The notes: generated from the letters alone by a model not told the origin. Shown: positions 38,697 through 47,659, counted from the stretch's first letter. The stretch: 64,000 nt of DNA from Teredinibacter purpureus (GCF_014217335.1 NZ_CP060092.1:389501-453500), one strand, 5' to 3'. A program made the numbers and translations.

Positions 38697-39685
38697 GGCA
38701 TGGTGGAAAAGGGGAGATGGTCAACCACATCAATTAGAATTTCTCGTGATCCTATTTGTTTTGACTTTAAGCAGCCCAGCTCGGTCGAATAGAGCTTCAT
38801 CTCTCCCACACTATTCGCACGTAGCTCAACGATAAGATAATGCCCATAGTGAAAAGTGGGCTTAATATCGCCACTCACCAAGTTACCTAAACTAAAGAAG
38901 CACGGCTTTTGTTCCCCTTGTACTTGAAAAATGGCATTTGCCTGAGGGTAATGGGAGTGGTGGCCGACAATCATATCAAACCGCTCACTGTATTGACGCG
39001 CACGGCGAATTGAATCCAGCCGTGGAAAAAGCTCCAGCTCATAGCCCCAATGCGGGTACATAATATTGAAGCCCTCTACTACCGCTTGGCTAGCAACATC
39101 ATCACAGTTCGCTATAAAATCGCACGGCTGATTACTCCACTGAGTACCCGTTAGAATGTTAACCCCGTTATCAAGCTCAACACTAAAATTATCTTTTGTA
39201 CCGAATATTCTAAAACCCAATTCCTGGTAGCGTGAACAGGCGTCTTTGAAAACAGCTTCGCCAAAATCTGCGGCATGATTATTAGCAACCGATAAATACG
39301 TTTTATTTAGCGGAAAACTTTTCGCAATAGCCTGTAACGTGTCGTACTCTATTCGCTGTTCACGCCCCAACCAAACACCCTTCGGCCTCGGCTCGTTGGT
39401 CGTCAATCCTTCAACATTAATGAAGTAAGCATCCGCATCACGTATAGCGGAGAGCAGCGAATCACCAAAACTTACCGCCTTATCAAAAGATGTCATACAG
39501 TCGCCAAGAAAAACCAACCGCTGGCACTTAATCAAAGACGTTAGAGAACGATCAAATAGTTTGCTACCAGAAAAATACCGCAAATTCCGGTCCGCAACCT
39601 TCGTTGATACGCCTCTTTCCGTTCTGAGTACCGTCGCAATTGTCTCCGACAATGAGTACGGCGTTGCAATTTTTCTGAATGCCAC
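38693..39685 (-). CDS. CapA-like (PGA_cap) calcineurin-fold protein
   Basis: A 330-residue protein of the poly-gamma-glutamate capsule CapA family, which has a metallophosphatase-like fold. Motifs: VFLGDCMTSF, FINVEGLTT, SVANNHAADFGEAVF, a later IMYPHWGYE, MIVGHHSHYPQ and FSLGNLVSGD. There is no clear TM helix or signal peptide, unlike CapA, so it may act in the cytoplasm. Its GTG start overlaps the last base of the glycosyltransferase stop (TAGTG), so it is coupled to that gene. No ligase of the CapB/CapC type is nearby, so a capsule role is doubtful. Confidence 0.83.
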   Translation of the reverse strand: MAFRKIATPYSLSETIATVLRTERGVSTKVADRNLRYFSGSKLFDRSLTSLIKCQRLVFLGDCMTSFDKAVSFGDSLLSAIRDADAYFINVEGLTTNEPRPKGVWLGREQRIEYDTLQAIAKSFPLNKTYLSVANNHAADFGEAVFKDACSRYQELGFRIFGTKDNFSVELDNGVNILTGTQWSNQPCDFIANCDDVASQAVVEGFNIMYPHWGYELELFPRLDSIRRARQYSERFDMIVGHHSHYPQANAIFQVQGEQKPCFFSLGNLVSGDIKPTFHYGHYLIVELRANSVGEMKLYSTELGCLKSKQIGSREILIDVVDHLPFSTMP

Positions 39686-40776
39686 TATAGGCGCTCCTGT
39701 AGAAGCTCGAGAACCAGTGACGCAACACGGTAATTTGGCTGCGCGAGAGTGCGGAGCCGGTTGCGATTGCCTTGGTAATCGATATCTGTTCGTTGCACCG
39801 CACTCAAAAGTACGTGAATTTTATCGATCGATAGCCCTACGCCTTCTCTTTCTATATAGGTGACAATATCGCGTTCCTGCGGCATAACCTCGCGCGAGGT
39901 ATCAACGAGCAGGGTCACATCCAAAGCCAAACACTCATACAGGGTCGCGGCCCCAACCTTGCCAAAGCTATACTGCGCTCGGCTATACAACGCTGCCATT
40001 TCTTTAGCCGATAACAACCCATAAACCTCAACGGAGCGATTGCCTGCATAACGTTGCTCTAGCGACTGATAGAGCGTGATGTTCCCACCACACACAATCC
40101 CGATTAAGCATTCCCTTGAAAGCGCATCAATCACACCCGTATCGGCGTAGCGAGCAACACCAGAAAAACCACAATTGATTACGAGTAACCGTTCTTTTAC
40201 GCTGTTTTTCGAGCGCTGCGTGAACTCCCGCCGAATAGGATACTGAACGACACGCGTACTCGATTTTATTGCGCCTAATCGTAGAGATTCATCTACGTTA
40301 TCCGAACTGGGACAAAGCTGGAGCGTAACATCGGGGTTTATCCAAGCATGCAAGAACTGTTTGAAAGGATCGGTATTGAAAACTAAAAAAGGCACGTTCT
40401 TAACCGTAAAAATATCATCGCATACTTGCTTTGGAATATGGTTAGTCATTGGGTAGACAGAGATAATAATATCTGGCGAGACACGCCGATAGAGTTCCGC
40501 TAGGTAGCCATATGTTTTCGTCTTAAACCCTTCAGCAATATGAGGCTTCGACCAATTGAGATAGCGTACATAGTACTTGTACGACCACGGACAGTATTTA
40601 ACCATCGTATTGTAAAGCCAAACCATTGCTCGAGATAAACGATTCGATGCCACCACTGGGTCGTCCAAAGTAACCATAATATTCGCTTCAGCGCTAGCCA
40701 ACAGCTCTTGCTCTATTGCGGCCGCGGCGGAGTAATGCCCACGGCCTGCAGAGGAGTATAAAATCAGAACGTTCAT
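39685..40776 (-). CDS. MGDG synthase/UgtP-like glycosyltransferase
   Basis: A 363-residue glycosyltransferase of the MurG/MGD1/UgtP type. It begins MNVLILYSSAGRGHYSAAAAIE, where the GxGH motif binds the acceptor or membrane side. The C-terminal half has GKVGAATLYECLALDVTLLVD followed by MPQERDIVTYIEREGVGL, the nucleotide-sugar-binding arrangement. Known relatives add galactose or glucose to diacylglycerol or glycan to lipid carriers. In this island it may glycosylate a lipid-like product. It follows the radical SAM gene by 23 bases and overlaps the CapA-like gene. Confidence 0.88.
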   Translation of the reverse strand: MNVLILYSSAGRGHYSAAAAIEQELLASAEANIMVTLDDPVVASNRLSRAMVWLYNTMVKYCPWSYKYYVRYLNWSKPHIAEGFKTKTYGYLAELYRRVSPDIIISVYPMTNHIPKQVCDDIFTVKNVPFLVFNTDPFKQFLHAWINPDVTLQLCPSSDNVDESLRLGAIKSSTRVVQYPIRREFTQRSKNSVKERLLVINCGFSGVARYADTGVIDALSRECLIGIVCGGNITLYQSLEQRYAGNRSVEVYGLLSAKEMAALYSRAQYSFGKVGAATLYECLALDVTLLVDTSREVMPQERDIVTYIEREGVGLSIDKIHVLLSAVQRTDIDYQGNRNRLRTLAQPNYRVASLVLELLQERL

Positions 40777-40799
40777 ATAGAATAGAGAGGCCTTGGCAT

Positions 40800-41915
40800 T
40801 TAAGCCGTTTCTAAATGTGGCTGGAACCGGCTAAATATTTCAAACAGCTCGCTCTCACGGTGCTCAGGCAGGGAGAATGGAATAGACGGCCCCAAGTATT
40901 CTGTTTCATGGGTACACGGAAAATGTTCGCATACTTCTACCGCCTTTCGCTCTGTATCCATGGCCTCTGAGTAGAATATTTTCTTAAAGTCATAGTCGTT
41001 GTCCCGCAGTTTTGCCACTTCTTTTCGCACTTCACACGAGTAGATACCGCCCATATTATCGAACAACACAGAAGCCTTACCTGCAACACAAGGCATATAG
41101 ACTTCACCACTTTTCAATGTATCGTAGATTATGCGATACATTAATAGCTGTGACGACTTAAATAATGCGGATAGGTAATCTTTTGGCTTGGCCGTTTTGT
41201 ATACCCAATCTTCAATGCGCTGTGTGTAGTGCCGATAGTTCTCAAGACTAATATCGCTCTTAATATCTTTGTCCCACTGCTCTTGCCGAACATACAGAAC
41301 CCCTATATGCGAGGCCTCCATTGTATTCGTAAATAGGTCATACATATCATCGAGCTGTTCATGATTATATTTATTGACCACAGACGACAGCTCAACCGAT
41401 AAATTTGGGTATTGGCTTTCTAGCTTCTTGGCCTTTTCCCACGTTACCATTAATTTATCGAAAGATTTACGTTTTTCGTGATCGCGAATAAAGTCATGCG
41501 TATCCTTAACGCCATCTACAGAAAATACCAAGGAGTAATTAATATCCGTTTCCGCAACTAGCTGCTCTACCTTAGGTATTGTTTGCCGCCATGCGTAGCC
41601 ATTTGTCGATAGTCCAATTTTAGAAACGTTGTTATTCTTAATGAATAGCTTAACTATGTCTGTTAGATCTTTTTTTAGAAAGGGTTCGCCACCACACACC
41701 ATCATCATGCCGATGCGGCCCATAGAGTCCGATATTTTCTTATACTCATCGAAGCTAAGATCTACATTTTCCTTAATATTGTTTGTACTATCGGCAGCAA
41801 AACAATGACGACAATTAAGGTTACAGGTATTCGTCACCAGAAGATGGATAAGCGGCGGATCAAAAAGCTCACCTTTCTTAAACTTTTCTTTCAGGCCAAG
41901 ATAGTATTCAATCAT
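40800..41915 (-). CDS. Radical SAM enzyme with SPASM-like C-terminal cysteines
   Basis: From ATG 41915 (GGAG six bases upstream; a GTG at 41927 is also in frame) it has 371 residues. The [4Fe-4S] cluster motif CNLNCRHC has Cys31, Cys35 and Cys38, and is followed by the GGEP motif (MMVCGGEPFLKK). The C-terminal part has more cysteines (YMPCVAGKA, GGIYSCEVRKE, VEVCEHFPCTHE) as in SPASM or twitch domains that hold extra iron-sulphur clusters. Such enzymes modify peptides or small molecules. No obvious precursor peptide gene is next to it. It lies between the amidohydrolase and glycosyltransferase genes. Confidence 0.92.
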   Translation of the reverse strand: MIEYYLGLKEKFKKGELFDPPLIHLLVTNTCNLNCRHCFAADSTNNIKENVDLSFDEYKKISDSMGRIGMMMVCGGEPFLKKDLTDIVKLFIKNNNVSKIGLSTNGYAWRQTIPKVEQLVAETDINYSLVFSVDGVKDTHDFIRDHEKRKSFDKLMVTWEKAKKLESQYPNLSVELSSVVNKYNHEQLDDMYDLFTNTMEASHIGVLYVRQEQWDKDIKSDISLENYRHYTQRIEDWVYKTAKPKDYLSALFKSSQLLMYRIIYDTLKSGEVYMPCVAGKASVLFDNMGGIYSCEVRKEVAKLRDNDYDFKKIFYSEAMDTERKAVEVCEHFPCTHETEYLGPSIPFSLPEHRESELFEIFSRFQPHLETA

Positions 41916-41929
41916 TTTACGCTCCACTT

Positions 41930-41951
41930 TTTATATTTATATTTATATTTT
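41930..41951. repeat. Short AT tandem repeat
   Basis: The gap before the radical SAM start holds ATATTT-like units in series (three copies). It may be chance in AT-rich DNA or a slippage-prone promoter spacer. Confidence 0.35.
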
Positions 41952-42908
41952 TCATCTAAAGGAAACTAATCTTCTTATATTGCCAGACAAAATCATTTCT
42001 CTTTCGTTAAACGGAAGAGAGGAAAACGCACAGCCATGCGTCTGCAACGTGTTATAGAAACACCCCTGTGTTTTAGTAGCACTAAAAACGGGCCAATCTG
42101 TTCCATAGATTATTTTATGGTTAATCCCCATCATGAATATTTCCTGGTACGACGCTATAACCTGTTCGTTATATATCACAGATTGCATACCGCTAAGATC
42201 TAAGTAAACATTCGGTAGATTTCTGGCATACATCACACAATCACGAACATGATGAATTGCTCCGTGGGCCAATATAAAATTTACTGACGGAAATTTTATT
42301 GCAGCATTTGCGACTAAATCCGGCGTTGCAAAACAATGGCCAAGCGTAGGCGAGGTTGACCCAATATGAATCAATACAGGCAGGCCATTTGAATGACAAC
42401 ACTCGTAGAAGGGATTAAAACGTTCGTCGTCAGGCGCGACCCCACAAGGCGGGTAGATCTTTAACCCTTTACACATTTTATTTTCAACGGCATCTAAGAA
42501 AATGTCGAATGCATGTTTCCCGTGCCGAGGATCCACTCCCGCAAAATACTCAAATCGGGTATCCATAAGAACCAATTCATGATGGCGGTCAATCATACTC
42601 TCGATTGTCGTCGATGCATCATCAAGGCAATAGGTAAAATCTGGCAAAAGAATCAGTGCGTTTTTAATTCGCGAAGTAGACAAATACCGTTCTAGACGCA
42701 CATATTCTGCATCATCAAAAGTTTTGCACAGCTGCTTACTTAACAGTTTTTTAGGTACCGTGTAGTTGTCTGCTTTTAGACGTTCCGAGACGTTTCGCCC
42801 AATACCGTCAACAAATGACTTAGGTGTAAACTCTAAAGATGACAAATGTAGGTGTCCATCAACCACCTCTATTTTCTTAGTGCCTTTACTATCAGGCTGG
42901 CTATTCAT
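41952..42908 (-). CDS. Amidohydrolase-2 family enzyme, paralogue B
   Basis: A 318-residue protein similar in length and motifs to the copy at 28088-29029: VVDGHLHLSSLEF (metal His pair), LLPDFTYCLDD, FAGVDPRHG, GLKIYPPCGVAPDD, VLIHIGSTSPT, FILAHGAI and IIYGTDWPVFSATK. Shared phrases LLPDFTYC, AGVDPR, KxYPPCG and GTDWPV show that the two diverged from a common ancestor. Its start overlaps the preceding FeeM-like gene by four bases (ATGA). The conserved link with ACP and AMP-ligase in both copies suggests the same kind of step in two branches. Confidence 0.88.
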   Translation of the reverse strand: MNSQPDSKGTKKIEVVDGHLHLSSLEFTPKSFVDGIGRNVSERLKADNYTVPKKLLSKQLCKTFDDAEYVRLERYLSTSRIKNALILLPDFTYCLDDASTTIESMIDRHHELVLMDTRFEYFAGVDPRHGKHAFDIFLDAVENKMCKGLKIYPPCGVAPDDERFNPFYECCHSNGLPVLIHIGSTSPTLGHCFATPDLVANAAIKFPSVNFILAHGAIHHVRDCVMYARNLPNVYLDLSGMQSVIYNEQVIASYQEIFMMGINHKIIYGTDWPVFSATKTQGCFYNTLQTHGCAFSSLPFNEREMILSGNIRRLVSFR

Positions 42909-43492
42909 AACTGCATTATGCCCATTTTATGAACCAATCCGCCGAATGGGCCAGAATGATTTTCATAGACAAACTCATTCGTACCTACCTGAAACCCCAT
43001 TTTCCTGAAATAGACTTGTTTACTATCAAGCGCATGAAAAAATATTACAATATATTGAATATTTTCTTTTTTTCCGTACTGTTTTGCATAGTTAAATAGC
43101 CTAGCCGTTACCGTAGGAGAAATATTACCTGTTTTTACAATGAGCTTTGAAACTTCGGCAATTCGATAATTATCCGTTAACAACGACAAGTCTATATAGG
43201 AAGACGCCTCTAATTGGACATTCGTCGAGAATCTCGCTCGCAAAGTACCAACAATATTGCCTTCTTTTCGTGCAATAAAGTGAACGGCTTTCTCGTCATA
43301 TTCGTCAACAATTTTTCTGGTGGGAAATAGCGTACTCTTATCTTCGCAAGAATAGGTTTCATAACGAAACACCGATATCTCGTCAATAATATGTGCATCA
43401 CCCTTGGAACATTCGAAAGTGTAGGTCGCGCCATCTTTTTGCCCACGACTATGCGTCGACACTCCCTCAACGGTACAGTCTTCAGCTATCAC
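42905..43492 (-). CDS. FeeM-like GNAT, probable N-acyl amino acid synthase
   Basis: A 195-residue protein with a GTG start one base after the ACP stop (TAA C GTG). FRYETYSCEDKSTLFP, DEYDEKAVHFIARKEGNIVGTLRARFS, EVSKLIVKTG and VYFRKMGF follow the pattern of long-chain N-acyl amino acid synthases (FeeM type) and related autoinducer-synthase folds. These move an acyl group from a carrier to an amino acid. It sits directly after ACP 3 and overlaps an amidohydrolase gene, which fits such a role. The family call is from pattern and context; a plain GNAT is the alternative. Confidence 0.6.
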   Translation of the reverse strand: MIAEDCTVEGVSTHSRGQKDGATYTFECSKGDAHIIDEISVFRYETYSCEDKSTLFPTRKIVDEYDEKAVHFIARKEGNIVGTLRARFSTNVQLEASSYIDLSLLTDNYRIAEVSKLIVKTGNISPTVTARLFNYAKQYGKKENIQYIVIFFHALDSKQVYFRKMGFQVGTNEFVYENHSGPFGGLVHKMGIMQL

Positions 43493-43493
43493 G

Positions 43494-43748
43494 TTAAGCG
43501 TTCTCCGCAGCTAGAATCTCTATTATTTCACTTAACTGACAGTCTGGGCTCAACTCATATATCTCATCAGGAAGATCGTCTTCGAACGTTGCCTCTAATC
43601 GAGATAACATTAAAATGACCATCAATGAATTTGCCTCTAGGTCAGATCCTAATCGCGACGCCACTGTTACGTCTCGGTCAATATTATACGAAGCCAAAAT
43701 CGCAGAGACCTCGACCAAAACCAACTGGGTTAACTCATTTTTATTCAT
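43494..43748 (-). CDS. Acyl carrier protein 3
   Basis: The start is taken at ATG 43748 (MNKNEL), giving 84 residues; earlier Met codons up to 43781 are in frame. The attachment Ser41 lies in GSDLEANSLMVILMLSRLEATF, where Asn replaces the usual Asp before Ser. The acidic nature and helix pattern match the family. It lies between the AMP-ligase and the FeeM-like gene and is the likely donor carrier for the latter. Confidence 0.85.
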   Translation of the reverse strand: MNKNELTQLVLVEVSAILASYNIDRDVTVASRLGSDLEANSLMVILMLSRLEATFEDDLPDEIYELSPDCQLSEIIEILAAENA

Positions 43749-43844
43749 ACGCACACTCATCATACGATCCATTAATTGCATTAATAGATTGCCTTACACT
43801 ATGTTTTACCGATCAGCATTTTCTATAGACTCTTGAAGGGCGCT

Positions 43845-45395
43845 CTATTCACTTTTTACTGTATAGCGGTCTATGTCCGCTGATGAAAAATATCCTCTGT
43901 TGATCTTCATATTTCTCGTAAACATATCATCCGATATATCGGGCTCCCGCAGTACTGCGAATTGCCTAACCATAAATCCGTGCGACCTCTTTCTATTTTC
44001 ACGCATGACGATTAAGTTTAATTCGCTATCACTTAACGCTTTATCGTATAAGCCGACGTAGAGCATTAATGAATCGTCTTTCATTTCAATGACGCACCAC
44101 CGGCAACCAATCGCTTCAACAAATTCGGCTTCTATCACTTCAGGAGAAACTTTTCGGCCGTCAGGGGCAACAATTAAAAAATCTTTCCGCCCTATAAAAT
44201 CAATGTTTCCAGAAGAGTTTCGCCTACCAAGATCACCGGTATGCAATACCCCTCCTTTATACACGGGGTATTCACTCATATCCGCGAGGTTGATATAGGC
44301 GACGGCTAAGGGATAGTCCTGCGTAATGAGTATTTCGCTAGTGTCATTATCTAGATATATTTCGCAAGATTTAGGTATTACGTGCCCAAGCGATAACGGA
44401 TCCCTCGCTCCCCTCACGTTTGCCGTTATAGGCCCTGTTTCGATTAGACCGTACGCATTAATCAAGGGAAACCCCAGCGCTTGAAAAAACTGCACAGTTG
44501 ATTCTTTTGTTGGCGCCATTCCCGTCCATAAATATGCGCAACACGGCTTGAATATCTTGTATAACTCGGAAAAAAATAGTTTTTTAACGAAGGGCAGTCG
44601 AATGAGGCCCGTATTTTTAGAAAAATTAAAGAGCTTTTTCGCCAAGGGCCTGGCCGATATACCTTGATTAAACAAGTTTTCAAAATTCTCCCACATCAAT
44701 GGGGGCGCCATAAGACCCGTAAACGGGTATTCGCTCAGCGCTTTAAAAGTGTGCCGCTCGTCGACAACCAACATATTGATATTATTCACGAGGCAGTAGT
44801 ACATCAAGATCTTCTGTTGGAAGAAGGAAAAATGCATGAAGAGTATCGTGCTATTATGGTTTCCCGAGGGAAATACAGATGACATGCATTTTATTATCTC
44901 TATTAATCCTTTAGCGCTAACTTTTATGCCTTTTAAACTTCCTGTACTGCCACTCGAAAATATGACAGAAAATACATCTTCGCTATCGATATTTTTCTCT
45001 ACAGGAAAAACCTCACCGACAAACTCCAACGACGTTATATTGAGTATTGGCGCATTCTTACTCAATACTTTTTTGAATTCTGAACGACCACAAAGAACAA
45101 CCGAGCATTTGAACTTATCGCATAGTTCAGCCACATTATTGTTGTAGTATTCACGCGGAAACCCTACCGTAATACACTGAAGCTGAGTAATTGCACATTC
45201 GGCCACAATACTCTCGATACCGTTTTTGCACATTACGCCAATTCGCGCTTTATCTTTCACCCCAAGGCTGAGCAACTTTAGCTTTAATCGATCAACTTTA
45301 TTTTGTAACTCTTCTTTGCTGACTGATTTTATTTCGCCTTTTTGTACAAAGGAAAAAACACTTGATGAGTGCTGCAAGAAATTGTTTCTTTCCAT
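43845..45395 (-). CDS. AMP-dependent acyl ligase B (ANL superfamily)
   Basis: A 516-residue ANL enzyme with VFSVIFSSGSTGSLKGIKVS (P-loop), LINAYGLIETGP, a TGDLGRRNS motif, IGRKDFLIVAPDGRKVSPE hinge, and a C-terminal KINRGYFSS. It probably activates a fatty acid or other carboxylic acid and loads ACP 3, which lies downstream in the same direction. It is a paralogue of ligase A (29287-30765) rather than a recent copy. AT-richness and codon choice look stronger here than in housekeeping genes at the window ends. Confidence 0.9.
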   Translation of the reverse strand: MERNNFLQHSSSVFSFVQKGEIKSVSKEELQNKVDRLKLKLLSLGVKDKARIGVMCKNGIESIVAECAITQLQCITVGFPREYYNNNVAELCDKFKCSVVLCGRSEFKKVLSKNAPILNITSLEFVGEVFPVEKNIDSEDVFSVIFSSGSTGSLKGIKVSAKGLIEIIKCMSSVFPSGNHNSTILFMHFSFFQQKILMYYCLVNNINMLVVDERHTFKALSEYPFTGLMAPPLMWENFENLFNQGISARPLAKKLFNFSKNTGLIRLPFVKKLFFSELYKIFKPCCAYLWTGMAPTKESTVQFFQALGFPLINAYGLIETGPITANVRGARDPLSLGHVIPKSCEIYLDNDTSEILITQDYPLAVAYINLADMSEYPVYKGGVLHTGDLGRRNSSGNIDFIGRKDFLIVAPDGRKVSPEVIEAEFVEAIGCRWCVIEMKDDSLMLYVGLYDKALSDSELNLIVMRENRKRSHGFMVRQFAVLREPDISDDMFTRNMKINRGYFSSADIDRYTVKSE

Positions 45396-45465
45396 TATCT
45401 ATACAACCTATAACTGCCCACTTTGTGACATAGAACGTAACGGCCTATTGATACTGCCTTACTGC

Positions 45466-46491
45466 TCAAGAAATGATACTGTGTTTGCCAACGAGATATT
45501 TTTTATCTGAGAATAACGCGTAAAAAATCGATATATTTAATGCCAGTGCAATAAAGCCGATTATCACTAAATTTACAGTAAAAGGTATAATAAGCACTGT
45601 TGTCACAAATTCTATTGCTATTAGCGCCAGCAAAAACATCACTATTCGGTCTCGATCTAGTCGGCTACAAAGATAAGCACCAAGAGGCGCGCCTATCACA
45701 ACAATTGGCACTGCCGATAACCAGTAGTTGTAGACGGTTTCACCAACACCATCCCCAAATAAATGTATAAAAACTACGCCAATAAGTGCGTTTATTGCCA
45801 TCAAAATCACCGACGTGGGTGTGGCTATTTTTTCATCTAACTTTAAGTACAAAACAATAAAGGAGAAGGATATTATATCTATCCCATTGCCGACTAACCC
45901 GCTAACTATGCCGCCCAGAAAACCTACGAAGTAAAGCGACAACAGTGATTTTCGGTCAATAAAATTTACGGTCGAGTGCCTGCCATAGGGTTTTGAATTG
46001 AGAATATAAAGCGTTACAGCGAAACTAGTAACAAGCACTGTAAACAGGATTTTGATAACGACAGGAGAAAAAATATGAGCAACATAGAACAAGCCGAACG
46101 CAATACCAACTGCACCACCCACGCTAACTCTAACAATTATATTCCACTGAACTTTTGTTCCGAGTAGTACAATCAAAATGCTTGCCGCTGTCATCCCTAC
46201 ACTTTGAATGGCTAAGGAAAATAGTTTTGCATCGGAAGGCGATACATTCAGTATCTTGGTAAATACGGGAAACGCGATGGCTCCCCCACCCTCGCTAGTT
46301 GCTCCAGCGATAAATGATCCGAAAACCATGGTGAGTGACACTTGCCAATACTCCTGCACAATAGATAGTGCACGCTCCACACCCAACGAATGCATCCACA
46401 GAAACCAGACTACAATAATTAGTGCGCCTTGCACCCAATAGGCTCGTCGATTACCGCCCGCAACAACTTCCTTAAAGATTGAGAATGACAT
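45466..46491 (-). CDS. TauE/SafE family permease
   Basis: A membrane protein of about 341 residues from ATG 46491 (AGAG upstream; a further start at 46542 is possible). TauE/SafE proteins export sulphonates or small anions. It has two homologous halves with GSFIAGATSEGGGAIAFPVFTKIL and VGFLGGIVSGLVGNGIDIISF, the typical GxG-rich repeats, and about eight hydrophobic segments. It is the first gene of the minus-strand set that continues with AMP-ligase B. It may carry an organic acid precursor or product. Confidence 0.88.
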   Translation of the reverse strand: MSFSIFKEVVAGGNRRAYWVQGALIIVVWFLWMHSLGVERALSIVQEYWQVSLTMVFGSFIAGATSEGGGAIAFPVFTKILNVSPSDAKLFSLAIQSVGMTAASILIVLLGTKVQWNIIVRVSVGGAVGIAFGLFYVAHIFSPVVIKILFTVLVTSFAVTLYILNSKPYGRHSTVNFIDRKSLLSLYFVGFLGGIVSGLVGNGIDIISFSFIVLYLKLDEKIATPTSVILMAINALIGVVFIHLFGDGVGETVYNYWLSAVPIVVIGAPLGAYLCSRLDRDRIVMFLLALIAIEFVTTVLIIPFTVNLVIIGFIALALNISIFYALFSDKKYLVGKHSIIS

Positions 46492-46542
46492 ATCAACTCT
46501 TTTTATTATTATTCTATACAGAGAAAAAGTTAACACAGACAT

Positions 46543-47142
46543 AAAACTATTTTCCGTTGAGATACTAGAGCCATGGAAAACCCTTGTAAATAGAGACTTA
46601 TGTAAACCACTCGATTTTATCAGACAATTTACGCAGCACTTAATCAGATCTTATTACTACGCATCCGCCCAAAAAATACATTGCACCCATTAATGCCTAC
46701 CCACCCGTATAGACATAAAACTGTTCTGTAAATTACAACCATAAAACGTTACAAGAATTAAAGGCGAAGGTACCCAGAGTTAAAATTAGCTGGACGCTAT
46801 TATTAATAATTGCTCGACCCGATAATGCCGACACTAACGTCGACGATGCCGCATTCATCAATACGGCGTAAGCGGAAGTATTGTAGATAATTTATTTTAT
46901 GAAGGGGTTAACACGGAGATATTGCGGGTAACGATCTATAGTTCACTGTCAGTATTGCGACTAAAGGTTTCGTTAAAGAAGTTGTGCTCATGACGCACAT
47001 TATTCGCAGCAACAGCGTATGCATCGGCTAGATGCTATTCGTCATAGCGTTGCGCAAATACACGCTCGATAAAAATGCAGCTTAATGGACCCTTATGCTT
47101 TTCGTACGGCAGCGCTCTATTAGCATTGCCTTGACGGCACGA
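46543..47142. other. Gene-poor gap at the right edge of the biosynthetic island
   Basis: About 650 bases without a convincing ORF. Short open stretches (for example near 46880-46990, VDNLFYEGVNTEILRV) could be remnants of a decayed gene, but I recognise nothing. Composition changes here from AT-rich island to the later region. Confidence 0.4.
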
Positions 47143-47589
47143 TCACTCACTCGCCACCAGCGCCGCCACAGGTACTTCGAGCAGTGTATTTAATAGCGCT
47201 AGCTCCTCGGGTTCCAGCCCTTTAAATGCTTGATGCAATATCGGCAAGCAGCGAACCCGAGCTTCCATTAATCGCGCTAGGCCTTGCTCGGTTATATACA
47301 GGTGGGTCACACGCGCATCGCTCTCGTCTTTTTCTCGACGAAGCAGCGCCGCCATAACCATCGCTTTCACCGCTTTGGTTACCGCAGGCTGGTTCATTTT
47401 CATAGACTCGGCTAAATGGCTGATGGTTTCTGCTGTTTCAGGCTGCCATGAAAAATGCGTCAACAAGGACATTTGCGTCATGTTCAGGCCGAGTGGTTCA
47501 AGCACTCGGTTAAAACGGCCAGAGAGCTGCTGATAACAGATGGCTAACCGGTGGATAGTGCTGCCTAGAAGTTCATTATGGCTTTTCAT
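47143..47589 (-). CDS. MarR family transcriptional repressor
   Basis: From ATG 47589 it has 148 residues. The winged-helix core reads LNMTQMSLLTHF, TISHLAESMKMNQPAVTKAVKAM with LLRREKDESDARVTHLYITEQG, which is the canonical recognition helix and wing of MarR proteins (DxRxxxxxLT). It faces the membrane protein/xylanase operon across a promoter carrying two ATTCC-n2-GGAAT palindromes, and so probably represses both directions until a ligand binds. Confidence 0.92.
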   Translation of the reverse strand: MKSHNELLGSTIHRLAICYQQLSGRFNRVLEPLGLNMTQMSLLTHFSWQPETAETISHLAESMKMNQPAVTKAVKAMVMAALLRREKDESDARVTHLYITEQGLARLMEARVRCLPILHQAFKGLEPEELALLNTLLEVPVAALVASE

Positions 47590-47598
47590 GGCAACATC

Positions 47599-47641
47599 TT
47601 GACATACATTCCTAGGAATGCAAATATACATTCCACGGAAT
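47599..47641 (+). promoter_or_regulatory. Promoter with two MarR-type operators
   Basis: TTGACA (47599-47604) and AAATAT (47622-47627) lie 17 bases apart. Palindrome ATTCCTAGGAAT (47608-47619) sits in the spacer, and ATTCCACGGAAT (47630-47641) covers the expected start. Their centres are 22 bases apart, two helical turns, so two dimers would bind on the same face and block transcription. Confidence 0.8.
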
Positions 47642-47659
47642 ATAACTAAAGGAACTCTC

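Noticed and set aside
38693-39685. Poly-gamma-glutamate capsule synthesis
   Set aside because: CapB and CapC partners are absent and no membrane anchor is visible in the CapA-like protein.
46543-47142. Truncated transposon or decayed gene
   Set aside because: Short open stretches are not recognisable and no terminal repeats were seen.
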